A DNA stretch of 64,000 nucleotides from an uncultured Bacteroidales bacterium (GTDB lineage: Bacteria; Bacteroidota; Bacteroidia; Bacteroidales; Bacteroidaceae): NCBI GenBank assembly GCA_902801325.1, contig CADCHQ010000001.1:124001-188000 (forward strand), given 5' to 3'. Below are positions 49,035 through 58,266 of the stretch, piece after piece (the stretch's first letter is position 1; every line of letters starts with the position of its first letter). The notes under the pieces are model-generated. The model did no database searches, was not told where the DNA came from, and saw only the letters and a list, made by a program, of their open reading frames with translations. The position numbers and the translations under genes were made by a program.

Positions 49035-49652
49035 ATGAGAAAAATTCTTTATTTCGCTATTGTTGGAATCTGTCTGTGTGGCATTGTCGCTTGCGAAAAG
49101 GATTTCGAGAATCCGGGCGATTTTAGTGTCAAAGCCACATTGGGATTTAATCCTGCAAGTGCGCTTTCTAAGAAAGATGGCACTGTCTATGAATTCAAAG
49201 TACTAAGTGAGAAAGACACTGCTTTTGAGAGCAGTTTCGTCAAGAGTGACACTACCTTCGATGCCAGTGGAGAACCTGTCATTGGTCCCGACGGCAAAAT
49301 GGTCATCAACTACGACACCATCTATTTCAAGACAGGAAAGGTGGCCCACTACTACGAGATGGATACCATCATACTTCCATCCTATGAAGACACATTTACC
49401 GTGCATGTTGTCAGCAATGCGCTGTGGAAAGCACCACAGTTCAAACCTAAGAAGACACAGTGGTTCTTCAACTACAACTTGCAGACAGGCGGCACTTCGC
49501 TCTATGGTGGTGGTGACGGCTATTTCTATTTCCGCGTTAATCGTAACAAGAACAAGTCACGTTCTGAAAAGGCCGAACAGTACATCTTCACCTCCGACTC
49601 GACTGTGATGTATCACTTCGTATTTGGTCAGGTGGGCGAAAAAGACTCATAA
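49035..49652 (+). CDS. PUL-encoded lipoprotein of unknown family
   Basis: 205 aa with lipobox GIVAC (Cys about residue 20) followed by EKDFENPGD, the acidic context of surface-exposed lipoproteins. The mature part is beta-rich with aromatic clusters (WFFNYN, YFYFRV) suited to sugar stacking. Its place between GH18 and SusC suggests a surface glycan-binding role like SusE/F or DUF1735 proteins, but no family match is claimed. Confidence 0.75.
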   Translation: MRKILYFAIVGICLCGIVACEKDFENPGDFSVKATLGFNPASALSKKDGTVYEFKVLSEKDTAFESSFVKSDTTFDASGEPVIGPDGKMVINYDTIYFKTGKVAHYYEMDTIILPSYEDTFTVHVVSNALWKAPQFKPKKTQWFFNYNLQTGGTSLYGGGDGYFYFRVNRNKNKSRSEKAEQYIFTSDSTVMYHFVFGQVGEKDS

Positions 49653-49670
49653 AAGAAAGGAGGACATGCT

Positions 49671-52600
49671 ATGAGACACAGATTATTTATCATTCTGAGC
49701 TGCTTGTTCGTATCAGTAACAATGTTGGCTCAACATAAGATAACAGGTGTAGTACTCGACTCTGAAGGTGAACCAGCCATCGGTGCATCCGTCCTTGAAA
49801 AAGGAACTGTTGGGAATGGTGCCGTTACCGACATAGATGGAAAGTTTACCCTGAATCTCTCCCGTTCCAACTCCACCATCATCGTTTCTTACGTAGGTTA
49901 TGACAAGCAAGAGATTGCTGTCAGAGGGCGTCACACAGTCGATGTGACCCTGAAGACCTCGACTATGGACGAAGTAGTTATTGTAGGTTTTGCCACGCAG
50001 AAGAGAATCAATGCTACTGGTGCAGTAAAGACCATCGGTGATGAGATGACAAAGGATCGTCCTACGGTGAATGCCGTTCAGTCGCTACAGGGAGCTATTG
50101 CAGGTCTGAACATCACCAACGATGCCGGTGGTGCCCCTGGAACTTCAATGAATATTAACATCCGTGGTGTTGGTAATCTGGGTGATGGTTCCTATTCTTC
50201 CCCACTTATCTTGATCGACGGCATGGAGGGTGACTTGAGCACCTTGAACCCTGCCGACATTGAAAACGTCTCCGTGCTGAAGGATGCAGCAGCAGCCTCC
50301 ATCTATGGTTCGCGTGCTCCTTTCGGTGTGATTCTTGTAACGACCAGAAGTGGGGCGACAAACAAAAGCACGAAAGCTGAAATTCAGTATGCCGGTAATG
50401 TACGCATTAATCAGCCTGTAAATATTCCTGATCCTGTTGATGGACTGACATTCGCCTACATGATGAACGACGCCTATCAGAACTCGGGTGGTAATCCTCC
50501 CTTCAGTTCAACTCAAATCGATAGAATCAAGGCTTACATGAGTGGAAAGTCCACAAAAACTACCGACTTCTATCCCACACTGGATACTTGGTTTAAAAAT
50601 CAGGCCTTGTTTGGTAACACCGACTGGTATGATGTTTATGTGAAGAACCAAACCGTTTCGAACGAACACAATCTGTCGGTAAGTGGTAACGCAGGCAAGC
50701 TCAACTATCGCATCTCTGGTAACTATTTGAGCCAAACAGGTCTGTATAACTATGCCGATGAAATGTATCACCGTTTCAACATCGCTGGAAAGTTCCAGTA
50801 CAAACCTCACAAGATGGTGACAATAGGCTATAGCGTCCGCTTTGCTACTGACGGCTATAACAAACCGTCAGCTATCGATGACCAAGGTCTATTTTATCAC
50901 AATCTGGGACGACGTGCTTCGGTGGTGCCTATTATCAACTCCATGAGCGGAGAGTATTCTGAAGACTCCATGATCCCTGCCGTCAAAGATGGTGGACGCA
51001 TCAATCGTCGCACGAAGAAATTCTACAATCAAGGAAGCTTGGTTGTAGAGCCAATCAAAAACTGGAAGATTCATGTTGAAATTAACAGCCGTCTCGAGTG
51101 GAATCCTTACACCCGCGGCTTCAATCCGCTTCCCTTCCACATGCCTTCGGGCAAACTCGCTTATATGCTGGTCAACGAAGGTGTTGACCCCAAGCATACG
51201 GTCAATGCCAATGGTACTTATTCCGTCTTTCCAGACTATGGTGAGACTTATCGGGAAAATGCCGAGACAAGGATCAACTTCTTTGGCAACAATGTCTACA
51301 CCGACTACAAACTCACCATCAAAGATGCACATAACTTTACGTTCTTGTTAGGTGAGCAGACCGAGTATTGGAAGCGCAACACCGATCGTGTGGGTTATTA
51401 CTATTCAAAGTATGTCGATAAGGATACCAAGGAATACGTCGACGAAGGCATCAAGCACGACATGACTCCCACTAACTATCAAGAAGATTGGTCATCGATG
51501 GGCTTCTTTGCTCGTGTCAACTATGACTATAAGTATCGCTATCTGGCAGAAGTGAACTTCCGCGCCGATGGTGCGAGCCGTTTTCCTAACGATCAACGTT
51601 GGGGTTATTTCCCCTCTGTATCTGCCGGTTGGAACATTGCAGAGGAACCCTTCATGGAGCGTGTACAGCGGTCGTTCCTCGACATGCTGAAATTGCGTGG
51701 CTCATACGGAACGCTCGGAAACCAGAACACCACCTCATGCTATCCCTATTATCAGCAGATGAAGGACGTAGGTTCTACAGTCATCATTGGTGGTGAACAG
51801 GTTAACATGCTTCCTGTCTATTCACCCTATTCCACATCCCTGACATGGGAGACTATTGAGAATGCAGGTCTAGGTCTTGACTTCGCACTGTTCGGCAGTA
51901 GGCTTTCCGGTTCGTTCGACATCTTCCAGCGTACGACAAAGGACATGGTTGGACCTGCAGCAGCATTGTCGGCTCTTTATGGTGCATCAGCTCCAAGGAC
52001 AAATAATGCCACCTTGCGTACACGTGGATGGGAATTGGAGATGAAGTGGCGCAGCAACATCAACAAGTTCATCTATGGCATCGGGTTTAGTCTTTCTGAC
52101 TACAATTCAGTCATTACCAAGTATTACAATTCCACAGGTCAGTGCACTAATGCTAGTAATGGCACATATTGGTATGAGGGAAAAACTATCGGTGAAATCT
52201 GGGGCTATGAGTTCCAAGGTATCGCAAAGAGCGACGACGAGATGAACGCACATCTCGCAGTTGCCGACCAGTCGGCACTTGGAAGCAAGTGGGGCGGTGG
52301 CGACATCATGTATGCCGATATCAATGGCGATGGTAAGGTGGACGGTGGTAGTTACACACTTGACGATCACGGCGACCTAAAACGCATAGGTAACAACACT
52401 CCTCACTACGCCTACTCTATCACGCTCGATGGCCAGTACAAGTGGCTTGACTTCCGCATCTATTTCCAAGGCATCGGCAAGCGCGACTATGTGTTCACAA
52501 ACTCTGCTCCTTATTGGGGTATAGCTGCTGAGTGGCAACGCACGCTGTATAAGGATCACCTCGACTACTTCCGCTTTGCAGGCAGTGAATTGGGTGCGAA

Positions 52601-52904
52601 CCAAGATCCTTTCTATGGTCGTATCCGTATTGATGGAAATAATATCAAAGTTTGCGACCGCTATGTTGAGAATGCTGCTTATTGTCGTCTGAAGAACGTA
52701 CAGATAGGTTTCACTATCCCATTCAAGGGCAACGCAAAGAAGATCATCAAACACTGTCGTTTATATATTTCGGGTGAGAATCTTCTCACTTTCACCAAGC
52801 TGAGAATATTCGATCCTGAAGCACTCAATGGCAGTGACTGGGGTGCTGGTAAGGCATATCCTCAGTATCGCACATACTCTGTGGGTGCTAACATCAAGTT
52901 CTAA
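49671..52904 (+). CDS. SusC/RagA-family TonB-linked outer membrane transporter
   Basis: 1077 aa: signal peptide, carboxypeptidase-D-like domain (about 21-105; ITGVVLDSEGEPAIGASV), plug (about 115-230, with SLQGAIAGLNIT and VSVLKDAAAASIYGSRAPFG) and a large barrel ending GANIKF. It imports oligosaccharides with SusD as the lid, using TonB energy. Unusually for this phylum a strong Shine-Dalgarno (AAAGGAGG at 49656-49663) sits 7 nt before the ATG. SusD follows after 30 bp. Confidence 0.95.
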   Translation: MRHRLFIILSCLFVSVTMLAQHKITGVVLDSEGEPAIGASVLEKGTVGNGAVTDIDGKFTLNLSRSNSTIIVSYVGYDKQEIAVRGRHTVDVTLKTSTMDEVVIVGFATQKRINATGAVKTIGDEMTKDRPTVNAVQSLQGAIAGLNITNDAGGAPGTSMNINIRGVGNLGDGSYSSPLILIDGMEGDLSTLNPADIENVSVLKDAAAASIYGSRAPFGVILVTTRSGATNKSTKAEIQYAGNVRINQPVNIPDPVDGLTFAYMMNDAYQNSGGNPPFSSTQIDRIKAYMSGKSTKTTDFYPTLDTWFKNQALFGNTDWYDVYVKNQTVSNEHNLSVSGNAGKLNYRISGNYLSQTGLYNYADEMYHRFNIAGKFQYKPHKMVTIGYSVRFATDGYNKPSAIDDQGLFYHNLGRRASVVPIINSMSGEYSEDSMIPAVKDGGRINRRTKKFYNQGSLVVEPIKNWKIHVEINSRLEWNPYTRGFNPLPFHMPSGKLAYMLVNEGVDPKHTVNANGTYSVFPDYGETYRENAETRINFFGNNVYTDYKLTIKDAHNFTFLLGEQTEYWKRNTDRVGYYYSKYVDKDTKEYVDEGIKHDMTPTNYQEDWSSMGFFARVNYDYKYRYLAEVNFRADGASRFPNDQRWGYFPSVSAGWNIAEEPFMERVQRSFLDMLKLRGSYGTLGNQNTTSCYPYYQQMKDVGSTVIIGGEQVNMLPVYSPYSTSLTWETIENAGLGLDFALFGSRLSGSFDIFQRTTKDMVGPAAALSALYGASAPRTNNATLRTRGWELEMKWRSNINKFIYGIGFSLSDYNSVITKYYNSTGQCTNASNGTYWYEGKTIGEIWGYEFQGIAKSDDEMNAHLAVADQSALGSKWGGGDIMYADINGDGKVDGGSYTLDDHGDLKRIGNNTPHYAYSITLDGQYKWLDFRIYFQGIGKRDYVFTNSAPYWGIAAEWQRTLYKDHLDYFRFAGSELGANQDPFYGRIRIDGNNIKVCDRYVENAAYCRLKNVQIGFTIPFKGNAKKIIKHCRLYISGENLLTFTKLRIFDPEALNGSDWGAGKAYPQYRTYSVGANIKF

Positions 52905-52934
52905 CTATGTCCAACAATATTAATGCATAAGAAT

Positions 52935-54875
52935 ATGAAAAAGTATATAGGAATAGTTTTGTTGCTGCTTACGGGGATGTTGGTTTCTTGTGACGACTTC
53001 CTGCAGCGCGAACCATTGTCATATGGCAGTGAGGCTTCATATTTTAAGACAGCCTATGATTATCAATTGTCGGTGAATGCCTTCTATGAATATCTTCCTA
53101 AGAATAGTACTCTTTGGGGTGGCATCTACTCACAGGACACCAAGAGCGACAACCAAGCCGGAAGTGGTTACCAGTCCGTTTTCTTAAGCGACGGTAATTA
53201 CAAGACCGTGGCGCAGGGTTCATCGGGATGGTATTTCTCCAACCTGCGTGCCATCAACTTCTTCTTGAAGAAGGCTGACGAGACGATTGGTAATATCAGT
53301 GACGACAAGGCATTGGCTAATCATTATATAGGCGAAGGTTACTGGTTCCGTGCTTACGACCACTTCCGCCTGCTACGCACCTTCGGAGATGCTCCAATCC
53401 TGAAGACGCAACTCTCCGACAATCAGGCCGTTCTTGCAAATGCTAGCAAGCGCTATCCACGCAATGAGGTGGCACGCTTCATTATTGAGGACCTTGAAAA
53501 AGCGGCCGACCTAATGAAAGATAAAGCCCCTGCTTCAGGTCGTCTCTGTAAGACTACCGCTTACGCACTCATTTCCCGCGTAGCTCTCTATGAGGCCACT
53601 TGGGAGAAGTATCATGCAGGTACATGCTTTGTGCCTGGTAACAGCAAGTGGGTAGGCGCAAAGTCATGGCCCAACTACAAATTCCCCGCAGGGAGTGCAG
53701 AGGCAGAGATTAATTTCTTCCTTGACAAGGCTATCGAGTATTCAGCAAAGGTAGCCGACGAACGCGCTCTTGACAAAGATTTCGTAGGTATGTTCACGAA
53801 TTGGGAGACTCAGTTTGGTGACGACGATGAGGTCATACTGGCTCGATACTACCAGAATGGCGTTGCCGCTCACAGTTGCTCGGCTTACCTCAAGAATGGC
53901 GGTGGATGTGGTGTCACGCGTGCTGCTGTCAACACCTTCCTCATGAAGAATGGTCTGCCCATCTATGCAGAGGGAAGTGGCTATTTGGGTGACCAGACCA
54001 CCTACGAGGAGTTGACTGGGCGCGATGATCGTCTAACAGCATCTGTTCGTGCTGCTGGTAGTTTCATCAACACTAAGAAAGATCCTGAGACGGGCAAATA
54101 TGTCAACGACACCATCTATTACTATCGTCCTCAGCTCTGGGTAGCAGCCAACGAGAAGTCCACCACGGGCTACGACCTACAGAAATGGCTTAGCAACGAT
54201 GTCGTACAGCAAAAGCAGTATTACACAACGACAGCCGTTCCTCTATTCCGCGCCGCAGAGTGTTACCTCAACTATATCGAGGCTTATTACGAGCGCAACG
54301 GCAATTTGGGAGGCAATTGTGACAAATACTGGAAAGCCCTTCGCCAGCGTGCTGGAGTCGATCCCGACTATCAGAAATCCATTGCTAACACCGACCTTAG
54401 TAAAGAAAACGATTTGGCAGTATGGTCACACGGAAAAGAAGTCGACAAGACTCTCTATAATATCCGTCGCGAACGCCGCTGTGAGTTGTTGGCTGAAGGC
54501 ATGCGCTATGACGACCTTCGTCGCTGGAGGGCACTTGATATGATGAAGAACTATCAGCCCGAGGGTATGCATCTTTGGAATACGCCAATGGAGAAGATGT
54601 ATGACAGTAAGCAAATTGACGCCACCGTGGTGTCACAGAGCAATGTGTCGGAGTACATCCGTCCGCTGCAAATCAGCTCTACCTCTGCTGCATATCAAGG
54701 CTACACCTTCCCCAAACCTCACTATCTCGATCCCATTCCCATCTCTGAATTCCTGCTCAATACCAGTAGCGACGGTGTAACCCCCACAGCTGCAGGCATG
54801 AGTATGCTTTATCAGAATCCTGGTTGGCCTGTTGATGCTGACGGTCCAGCAGACTATAGTTACGACTGTGACTAA
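52935..54875 (+). CDS. SusD/RagB-family glycan-binding lipoprotein
   Basis: 646 aa from ATG 52935 (an ATG 12 bp earlier gives MHKN). The lipobox is LVSC, followed by DDFLQREPLSYG. TPR-like helices and the SusD C-terminal blocks RRERRCELLAEGMRYDDLRRW and LDPIPISEF (late) are present. It forms the lid over the SusC channel and binds the glycan at the cell surface. A strong terminator follows, so it ends the PUL transcript. Confidence 0.95.
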   Translation: MKKYIGIVLLLLTGMLVSCDDFLQREPLSYGSEASYFKTAYDYQLSVNAFYEYLPKNSTLWGGIYSQDTKSDNQAGSGYQSVFLSDGNYKTVAQGSSGWYFSNLRAINFFLKKADETIGNISDDKALANHYIGEGYWFRAYDHFRLLRTFGDAPILKTQLSDNQAVLANASKRYPRNEVARFIIEDLEKAADLMKDKAPASGRLCKTTAYALISRVALYEATWEKYHAGTCFVPGNSKWVGAKSWPNYKFPAGSAEAEINFFLDKAIEYSAKVADERALDKDFVGMFTNWETQFGDDDEVILARYYQNGVAAHSCSAYLKNGGGCGVTRAAVNTFLMKNGLPIYAEGSGYLGDQTTYEELTGRDDRLTASVRAAGSFINTKKDPETGKYVNDTIYYYRPQLWVAANEKSTTGYDLQKWLSNDVVQQKQYYTTTAVPLFRAAECYLNYIEAYYERNGNLGGNCDKYWKALRQRAGVDPDYQKSIANTDLSKENDLAVWSHGKEVDKTLYNIRRERRCELLAEGMRYDDLRRWRALDMMKNYQPEGMHLWNTPMEKMYDSKQIDATVVSQSNVSEYIRPLQISSTSAAYQGYTFPKPHYLDPIPISEFLLNTSSDGVTPTAAGMSMLYQNPGWPVDADGPADYSYDCD

Positions 54876-54932
54876 TAACCTCACATAGAACACATGGTAA
54901 TCGGGTATCCGAACGGAAATGTCTAGAAACGA

Positions 54933-54965
54933 AACAAGAGCGCAAATTTGCGCTCTTGTTCTCTT
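54933..54965. terminator. Bidirectional terminator between susD-like gene and hflX
   Basis: A perfect 28-bp palindrome (AACAAGAGCGCAAA and its reverse complement, 54933-54960) followed by CTCTTTTT on the plus strand. It lies between convergent genes and can serve both. Confidence 0.8.
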
Positions 54966-54986
54966 TTTATCTCAGGAGTCAGTTTT

Positions 54987-56363
54987 TTATTCTTCTTGCT
55001 GATCTTCTTCGTAATGCTGGAAGAGGAAGTCGTTGTAGGGATATTTCTGTACGTGGAGTTCGCGAACTTTGTTGTAAAGGATTTGCTTTAGTTCGTCGAT
55101 GTTGGTTCGCTCGCGGGCAGAGATAAAGATGCAATCGCCATGCAGGCGTGCCATCCAGGTGCTCATGAGATCGGCAAGGGGGATGTTTTCTCGTGTGGCC
55201 TCTGTCAAGTCGTCGGCGTCCTTTTCCACCCATTGGTAAGCATCGACTTTGTTGAAGACAATCATCTGCGGACGGTCGGCACAGCCAAGGTCGGATAGTG
55301 TCTTATCAACAACTCGGATTTGGTCCTCGAAATCGGGGTGTGAGATGTCGACAACATGCACCAGCAGGTCGGCTTCGCGTACTTCGTCGAGGGTGGACTT
55401 GAACGAATCAACAAGGTCAGTGGGCAGCTTTCGTATGAACCCTACGGTGTCGGAGAGCAAGAAGGGGAGGTTGTCGATGATGACCTTGCGGACGGTGGTG
55501 TCGAGAGTGGCGAAGAGCTTGTTTTCGGCAAAGACTTCGCTCTTGGCGAGGAGGTTTAGCAGGGTGCTCTTGCCCACGTTGGTGTAGCCCACTAGTGCCA
55601 CACGTATCATGCGTCCGCGACCTGAACGCTGGGTCTGTTTCTGCCGGTCGATGTCGGCTAAACGTTGCTTCAGGAGTGACATGCGGTTGAGGATGATGCG
55701 GCGGTCCATCTCCAACTGTGTCTCACCAGGACCGCGAAGACCTACAGAGCCTTTGCCTCCTCCACCTCCTGAACCGCCTCCTTGGCGTTCGAGGTGCGTC
55801 CAAAGGCGTTGCAGACGGGGAAGCATGTAGCGGTACTGTGCCAGTTCGACCTGCGTCTTGGCGTTGGCCGTTTGGGCTCGCATGGCGAAGATGTCGAGAA
55901 TGAGACTGGTGCGGTCGAGAATCTTGACTTTGAGTTCGGCTTCGATGTTGCGCAACTGCTTGGCAGAGAGTTCGTCGTCGAAGATGACCATAGAGATTTC
56001 GCGTTCCTGGTCTTCCTCGGCTTGGATATAGGCTCGTATCTCCTGAAGTTTGCCTATACCGAGGTAAGTGACGCTGGATGGACCGTTCATGCGCTGTGTG
56101 AATCGCTTCACGGTGACAGCTCCTGCCGTAGTGGCCAGAAACTCTAGTTCGTCGAGGTATTCTTGTGTCTTGCGTTCGTTTTGCTGTGGGGTTATGAGAC
56201 CCACGAGGACGGCTGTCTCAGGTCCTCTCTCTTCATGATAGAACTTCTGTTTCGATGTGTCTCCAAGTCCCTCCTGCATGCGAGTGGCGGAGGTGGAAGA
56301 AGCAACCCCTCTCCCAACCTCTCCCGAGGGGGAGGAGTAATATGTTCTATCTTTTTTGGACAT
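54987..56363 (-). CDS. hflX: GTPase HflX
   Basis: 458 aa. HflX N-domain (VGLITPQQNERKTQEYLDEL), glycine-rich linker (GGGSGGGGGKGSVGLRGPGE), then the GTPase with G1 GYTNVGKST, G3 DTVGFIRKLP and G4 NKVD. It binds the 50S subunit and splits stalled ribosomes under stress. Residues about 10-24 (SSPSGEVGRGVASST) are encoded by a CCCTCTCCC palindromic repeat and are not part of the family N-terminus. It is convergent with the PUL. Confidence 0.95.
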   Translation of the reverse strand: MSKKDRTYYSSPSGEVGRGVASSTSATRMQEGLGDTSKQKFYHEERGPETAVLVGLITPQQNERKTQEYLDELEFLATTAGAVTVKRFTQRMNGPSSVTYLGIGKLQEIRAYIQAEEDQEREISMVIFDDELSAKQLRNIEAELKVKILDRTSLILDIFAMRAQTANAKTQVELAQYRYMLPRLQRLWTHLERQGGGSGGGGGKGSVGLRGPGETQLEMDRRIILNRMSLLKQRLADIDRQKQTQRSGRGRMIRVALVGYTNVGKSTLLNLLAKSEVFAENKLFATLDTTVRKVIIDNLPFLLSDTVGFIRKLPTDLVDSFKSTLDEVREADLLVHVVDISHPDFEDQIRVVDKTLSDLGCADRPQMIVFNKVDAYQWVEKDADDLTEATRENIPLADLMSTWMARLHGDCIFISARERTNIDELKQILYNKVRELHVQKYPYNDFLFQHYEEDQQEE

Positions 56364-56497
56364 GATATTTAGTTAAGAGAACCCTTTCCAACCCTGCCCT
56401 CCGTCGCAAGCTCCCCAATCGCTGACGCCTGACTTGCGATTGCCTTAAAGGGCAAGGCTTGTAGGTATTAATTTTTAATTTTTTATTTGACCCCCTT

Positions 56498-56516
56498 CCC
56501 TCTCCTTGGGAGAGGG
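56498..56516. repeat. CCCTCTCC/GGAGAGGG palindrome
   Basis: CCCTCTCC at 56498-56505 and GGAGAGGG at 56509-56516 around TTG, followed by CTAGGGTGAGGTTAC just after the stop of the Cbp1-like gene. Another copy occurs in the miaB 3' end. The rest of the 164-bp gap is repeat-like too. Confidence 0.65.
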
Positions 56517-56527
56517 CTAGGGTGAGG

Positions 56528-57382
56528 TTACTTCACTTTTATTACTAGATACTTGCTAATGCTCCAGAACTTGTTGGGGTCTGTAATACGAAGCACGTAT
56601 TCGCCACGCTGATCCTTCTGCAAGGTGTAGCTGCCAGCTGGGTGGTTGGTGAGCATGTCAGCATTCTTGCTATAGAGTTTGATTTCTTTGACTGTGCGGA
56701 TGTCGATCTTTGTAAAATAGTCTTTATTGAAGTCACCCGTCTTCAGTACGTCGCCGTCCTTCAGTATCTTTTGTTCCTTCAGTTCGGCCTTGGTGCCAAA
56801 CACGAACCAAGCGGTGTGCAGGTCTTTGTCCTGTGCGGCCACGGTCTCTGACTTCTGGCGGTTCTCCTGTGTCAGCGTGTTCACGTTCTCGCTCAGGTTT
56901 TCAATTTGTTCGCCTTGTTCGGCAATGGTGATGTCCTTCTCGGCCAGCGAAGCCTCCATCTCTTGTATGCGTTGGTTCTGAGTTTCGAGTTGGTCCTTCA
57001 GATTCTGGATGGTCTTCTCCAGTGCCTTAGCATTAATGGTGGTAGTCTTCAGTTTCTCCTGCAACTGGGCGATGAGTTCGCGGTTTTGTTGCATGGCCTG
57101 CTGGATGTACTGCATGTTTTCCTGAATGACCCCGCGAGCCGATGCACTCTCGGGATTACCGTCGGCTACGGTGATTCGACCTTCGGCCTCGTTGATGCGG
57201 GCAAAGCCTTCCTGAACTTCGTTGACACACGACATGATTTCGTTCAGTTCATCGTCCTTCTGGTTGATAACCTGCATGAGAGAGTCGCGTTCACGGCCAA
57301 CCTCTTCGTTGACGGGTTTGGTAAATTGGTCACATGATGCCAGTGTCACAACGGACAGGGCAAGAATCATTAACTTTTTCAT
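56528..57382 (-). CDS. Coiled-coil lipoprotein resembling the Cbp1 collagen-binding adhesin family
   Basis: 284 aa, lipobox TLASC (Cys about 17). A long coiled coil (about 25-195) with many Glu/Gln/Leu heptads precedes a compact C-terminal domain (YTLQKDQRGEYVLRITDPNKF, then WSISKYLVIKVK). The whole layout and the TDPxxFWSxSxxLVI end match Cbp1-like lipoproteins of Bacteroides and Prevotella, one of which binds collagen. The rsmI stop lies 4 bp upstream of its ATG, so they may be cotranscribed. Collagen binding here is not shown. Confidence 0.75.
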   Translation of the reverse strand: MKKLMILALSVVTLASCDQFTKPVNEEVGRERDSLMQVINQKDDELNEIMSCVNEVQEGFARINEAEGRITVADGNPESASARGVIQENMQYIQQAMQQNRELIAQLQEKLKTTTINAKALEKTIQNLKDQLETQNQRIQEMEASLAEKDITIAEQGEQIENLSENVNTLTQENRQKSETVAAQDKDLHTAWFVFGTKAELKEQKILKDGDVLKTGDFNKDYFTKIDIRTVKEIKLYSKNADMLTNHPAGSYTLQKDQRGEYVLRITDPNKFWSISKYLVIKVK

Positions 57383-57385
57383 AGT

Positions 57386-58165
57386 TTATTCTCCTTTTTC
57401 TAATTGTTTACGTTGATATTTTGATAGCTTTTTGGGTTTCTCAGCGTTGTCAGAGTCATCGGTATTATCAGTGTTATCCAATTTCTCAGACTTCTCAGAG
57501 CATCCCCCTATAATAATCACGAATTCGCCTCGAGGTTTGTTTTCTTTGAAATGAGCAAGCACATCCTCGAGAGTGCCTCGCACGCTCTCCTCGTGCATCT
57601 TCGATATCTCGCGACAGACGGAGACAGGACGACTGGCACCAAAGGTTTCGATGAACTGTTCTAATGCCTTCACCACACGATGAGGACTCTCGTAGAATAT
57701 CATGGTGCGCGATTCGTCGGCCAGTTCCTGCAAACGCGTCATTCTTCCTTTCTTCTGAGGCAGGAAACCTTCGAAGCAGAACTTGTCGCAAGGCAGACCT
57801 GAGGAAACGAGTGCAGGAACGAAAGCTGTTGCGCCAGGCAACGTGATGACTTCAACTCCTGCTTGTATGGCTTCGTGCACCAGCAGATAACCTGGGTCGC
57901 TTATGCCTGGTGTACCAGCATCGCTAACCAAAGCCATTGACTCGCCGCCTTGCAGACGAGAGACAATGCTTGAGACAACCTGATGTTCGTTGAATTTGTG
58001 GAAGGAAAGCATGGGGCGATGGATGTCGTAGTGGCGAAGAAGATTGCCCGATGTGCGCGTGTCCTCAGCCAAAACCAAATCGGCCTCTCGCAAAACGCGA
58101 AGGGCGCGCATGGTGATGTCTTCCAAGTTGCCTACTGGAGTAGGTACAACGTATAGCGTTCCCAT
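57386..58165 (-). CDS. rsmI: 16S rRNA (cytidine(1402)-2'-O)-methyltransferase
   Basis: 259 aa from ATG 58165 (MGTLYVVPTPVGNLED). Tetrapyrrole-methylase fold with LVSDAGTPGISDPG, LPGATAFVPALVSSGLP and FYESPHRVV. It methylates the ribose of C1402 in the decoding centre. The C-terminal extension (from about 222, SEKSEKLDNTDNTDDSDNAE) comes from a 57440-57499 minisatellite and is absent from typical RsmI. Confidence 0.95.
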   Translation of the reverse strand: MGTLYVVPTPVGNLEDITMRALRVLREADLVLAEDTRTSGNLLRHYDIHRPMLSFHKFNEHQVVSSIVSRLQGGESMALVSDAGTPGISDPGYLLVHEAIQAGVEVITLPGATAFVPALVSSGLPCDKFCFEGFLPQKKGRMTRLQELADESRTMIFYESPHRVVKALEQFIETFGASRPVSVCREISKMHEESVRGTLEDVLAHFKENKPRGEFVIIIGGCSEKSEKLDNTDNTDDSDNAEKPKKLSKYQRKQLEKGE

Positions 58166-58225
58166 ATTTCTGCGCAAAAATACGAATTATTTTACATTTT
58201 ACATTTTACATTTTACATTTATTTG

Positions 58226-58233
58226 TATCTTTG
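58226..58233 (+). promoter_or_regulatory. -7 box for the FMN-binding protein/tdk operon
   Basis: TATCTTTG, an exact TAnnTTTG match, 34 bp before the ATG. The stretch where -33 should lie is filled by ATTTTAC repeats (58184-58220). Confidence 0.55.
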
Positions 58234-58266
58234 TCCCGAAAATAACATTTTTTATACTTATTATAT

